From: Gaiellaceae bacterium
GTDB taxonomy: Bacteria; Actinomycetota; Thermoleophilia; Gaiellales; Gaiellaceae
Direction: 5' to 3'
Assembly (NCBI GenBank): GCA_030446625.1
Contig: JAUJMY010000009.1
Coordinates: 59,621 to 99,703 of the forward strand
Length of the DNA: 40,083 nt
Both the position numbers and the translations under genes were made by a program. Below are positions 39,931 through 40,083 of the stretch, piece after piece; positions within the stretch are counted from its first letter, which is position 1, and each line of letters starts with the position of its first letter. Below the pieces are notes generated by a model, which was not told where the DNA came from, did no database searches, and saw nothing but the letters and a program-made list of their open reading frames with translations.

Positions 39931-40083
39931 CGCGCCGGCGCGCGCCCCCCCCGGCGCGCCCCCGCCGGGCCGCCCCGCCCCCCCCCCCCCCGCGGCGGCC
40001 CCCGCCCCCCCCCCCGCCCGCGGGCCCCCCCCCCCCCCGGGGGCGCCCCCCGCCCCCGCCCGGCGGCCTCCGCGCGCGGCCTC
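39930..40083. other. Low-complexity G/C homopolymer tail
   Basis: Runs of 9 to 15 C and G/C blocks with almost no A or T. This looks like a failed contig end rather than genomic sequence, and no feature should be called here. Confidence 0.85.

Noticed and set aside
39930..40083. Extreme G/C repeat as a biological element
   Set aside because: Position at the contig end and homopolymer runs fit a sequencing or assembly failure.

Overview
The window is high-GC bacterial DNA with the gene content of a Gram-positive actinobacterium. It carries GTG and TTG starts, the garA/ftsR gene pair, a RsiG-like anti-sigma factor and two primary-type sigma factors. My best guess is class Thermoleophilia (Gaiellales or Solirubrobacterales); this is inferred from gene families, not from a marker search. 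The last ~150 bases are G/C homopolymer junk. Several genes are broken only by one-base changes in G or C runs, so this looks like an error-prone, probably metagenomic, assembly.

Layout. (1) 284-7955: envelope, isoprenoid and translation core: uppS, cdsA, dxr, rseP, a DUF4126 membrane protein, ispG, proS (with an in-frame TGA exactly where a CxxC cysteine is expected) and a small XRE regulator. (2) 8006-12946: stress region: a TetR-type HTH fused to a SpoIIE-like phosphatase, divergent from a run encoding a TM-helix channel-like protein, a PRC-barrel/DUF2382 protein, a YtxH-like protein and a DUF892-like composite protein. (3) 13045-22438: accessory island in a tRNA-Pro gene. The 5' half of the tRNA lies at 13045, a complete tRNA-Pro(GGG) at 16072 and an orphan 3' half with its terminator at 22394. 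Between them are a rearranged tyrosine integrase, an FkbM methyltransferase with a 71-codon tandem duplication, a truncated glycosyltransferase, a Nudix gene inside 21-bp inverted repeats, a secreted metallopeptidase-like protein, a ribbon-helix-helix (RHH) operon, a frameshifted MFS transporter and small conserved proteins. Diverged copies of two island modules continue to about 24.2 kb. (4) 24419-30668: secreted YVTN beta-propeller and GH99-like protein, a HutF-like deiminase, pgsA, and a mannose-1-phosphate guanylyltransferase fused to a phosphomannomutase domain that lacks its catalytic motifs. (5) 30748-32703: rsiG-like, garA, ftsR and apt, apparently one operon. (6) 32750-39739: small unknowns, a DnaA-box-like cluster, uppP, an EamA transporter, two convergent sigma-70 factors and a stand-alone class II glutamine amidotransferase.

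How it fits together. The core is dominated by cell-envelope precursor synthesis: MEP pathway (dxr, ispG), polyprenyl carrier (uppS, uppP), phospholipids (cdsA, pgsA) and GDP-mannose. Regulation comes from RsiG-like (c-di-GMP), GarA/FtsR (phospho-threonine) and paired sigma factors. Many genes that lead a transcript have a TAnnnT-like box only 6-9 nt before the start codon and no Shine-Dalgarno sequence, suggesting widespread leaderless mRNAs. The island genes instead often have strong AGGAGG sites.
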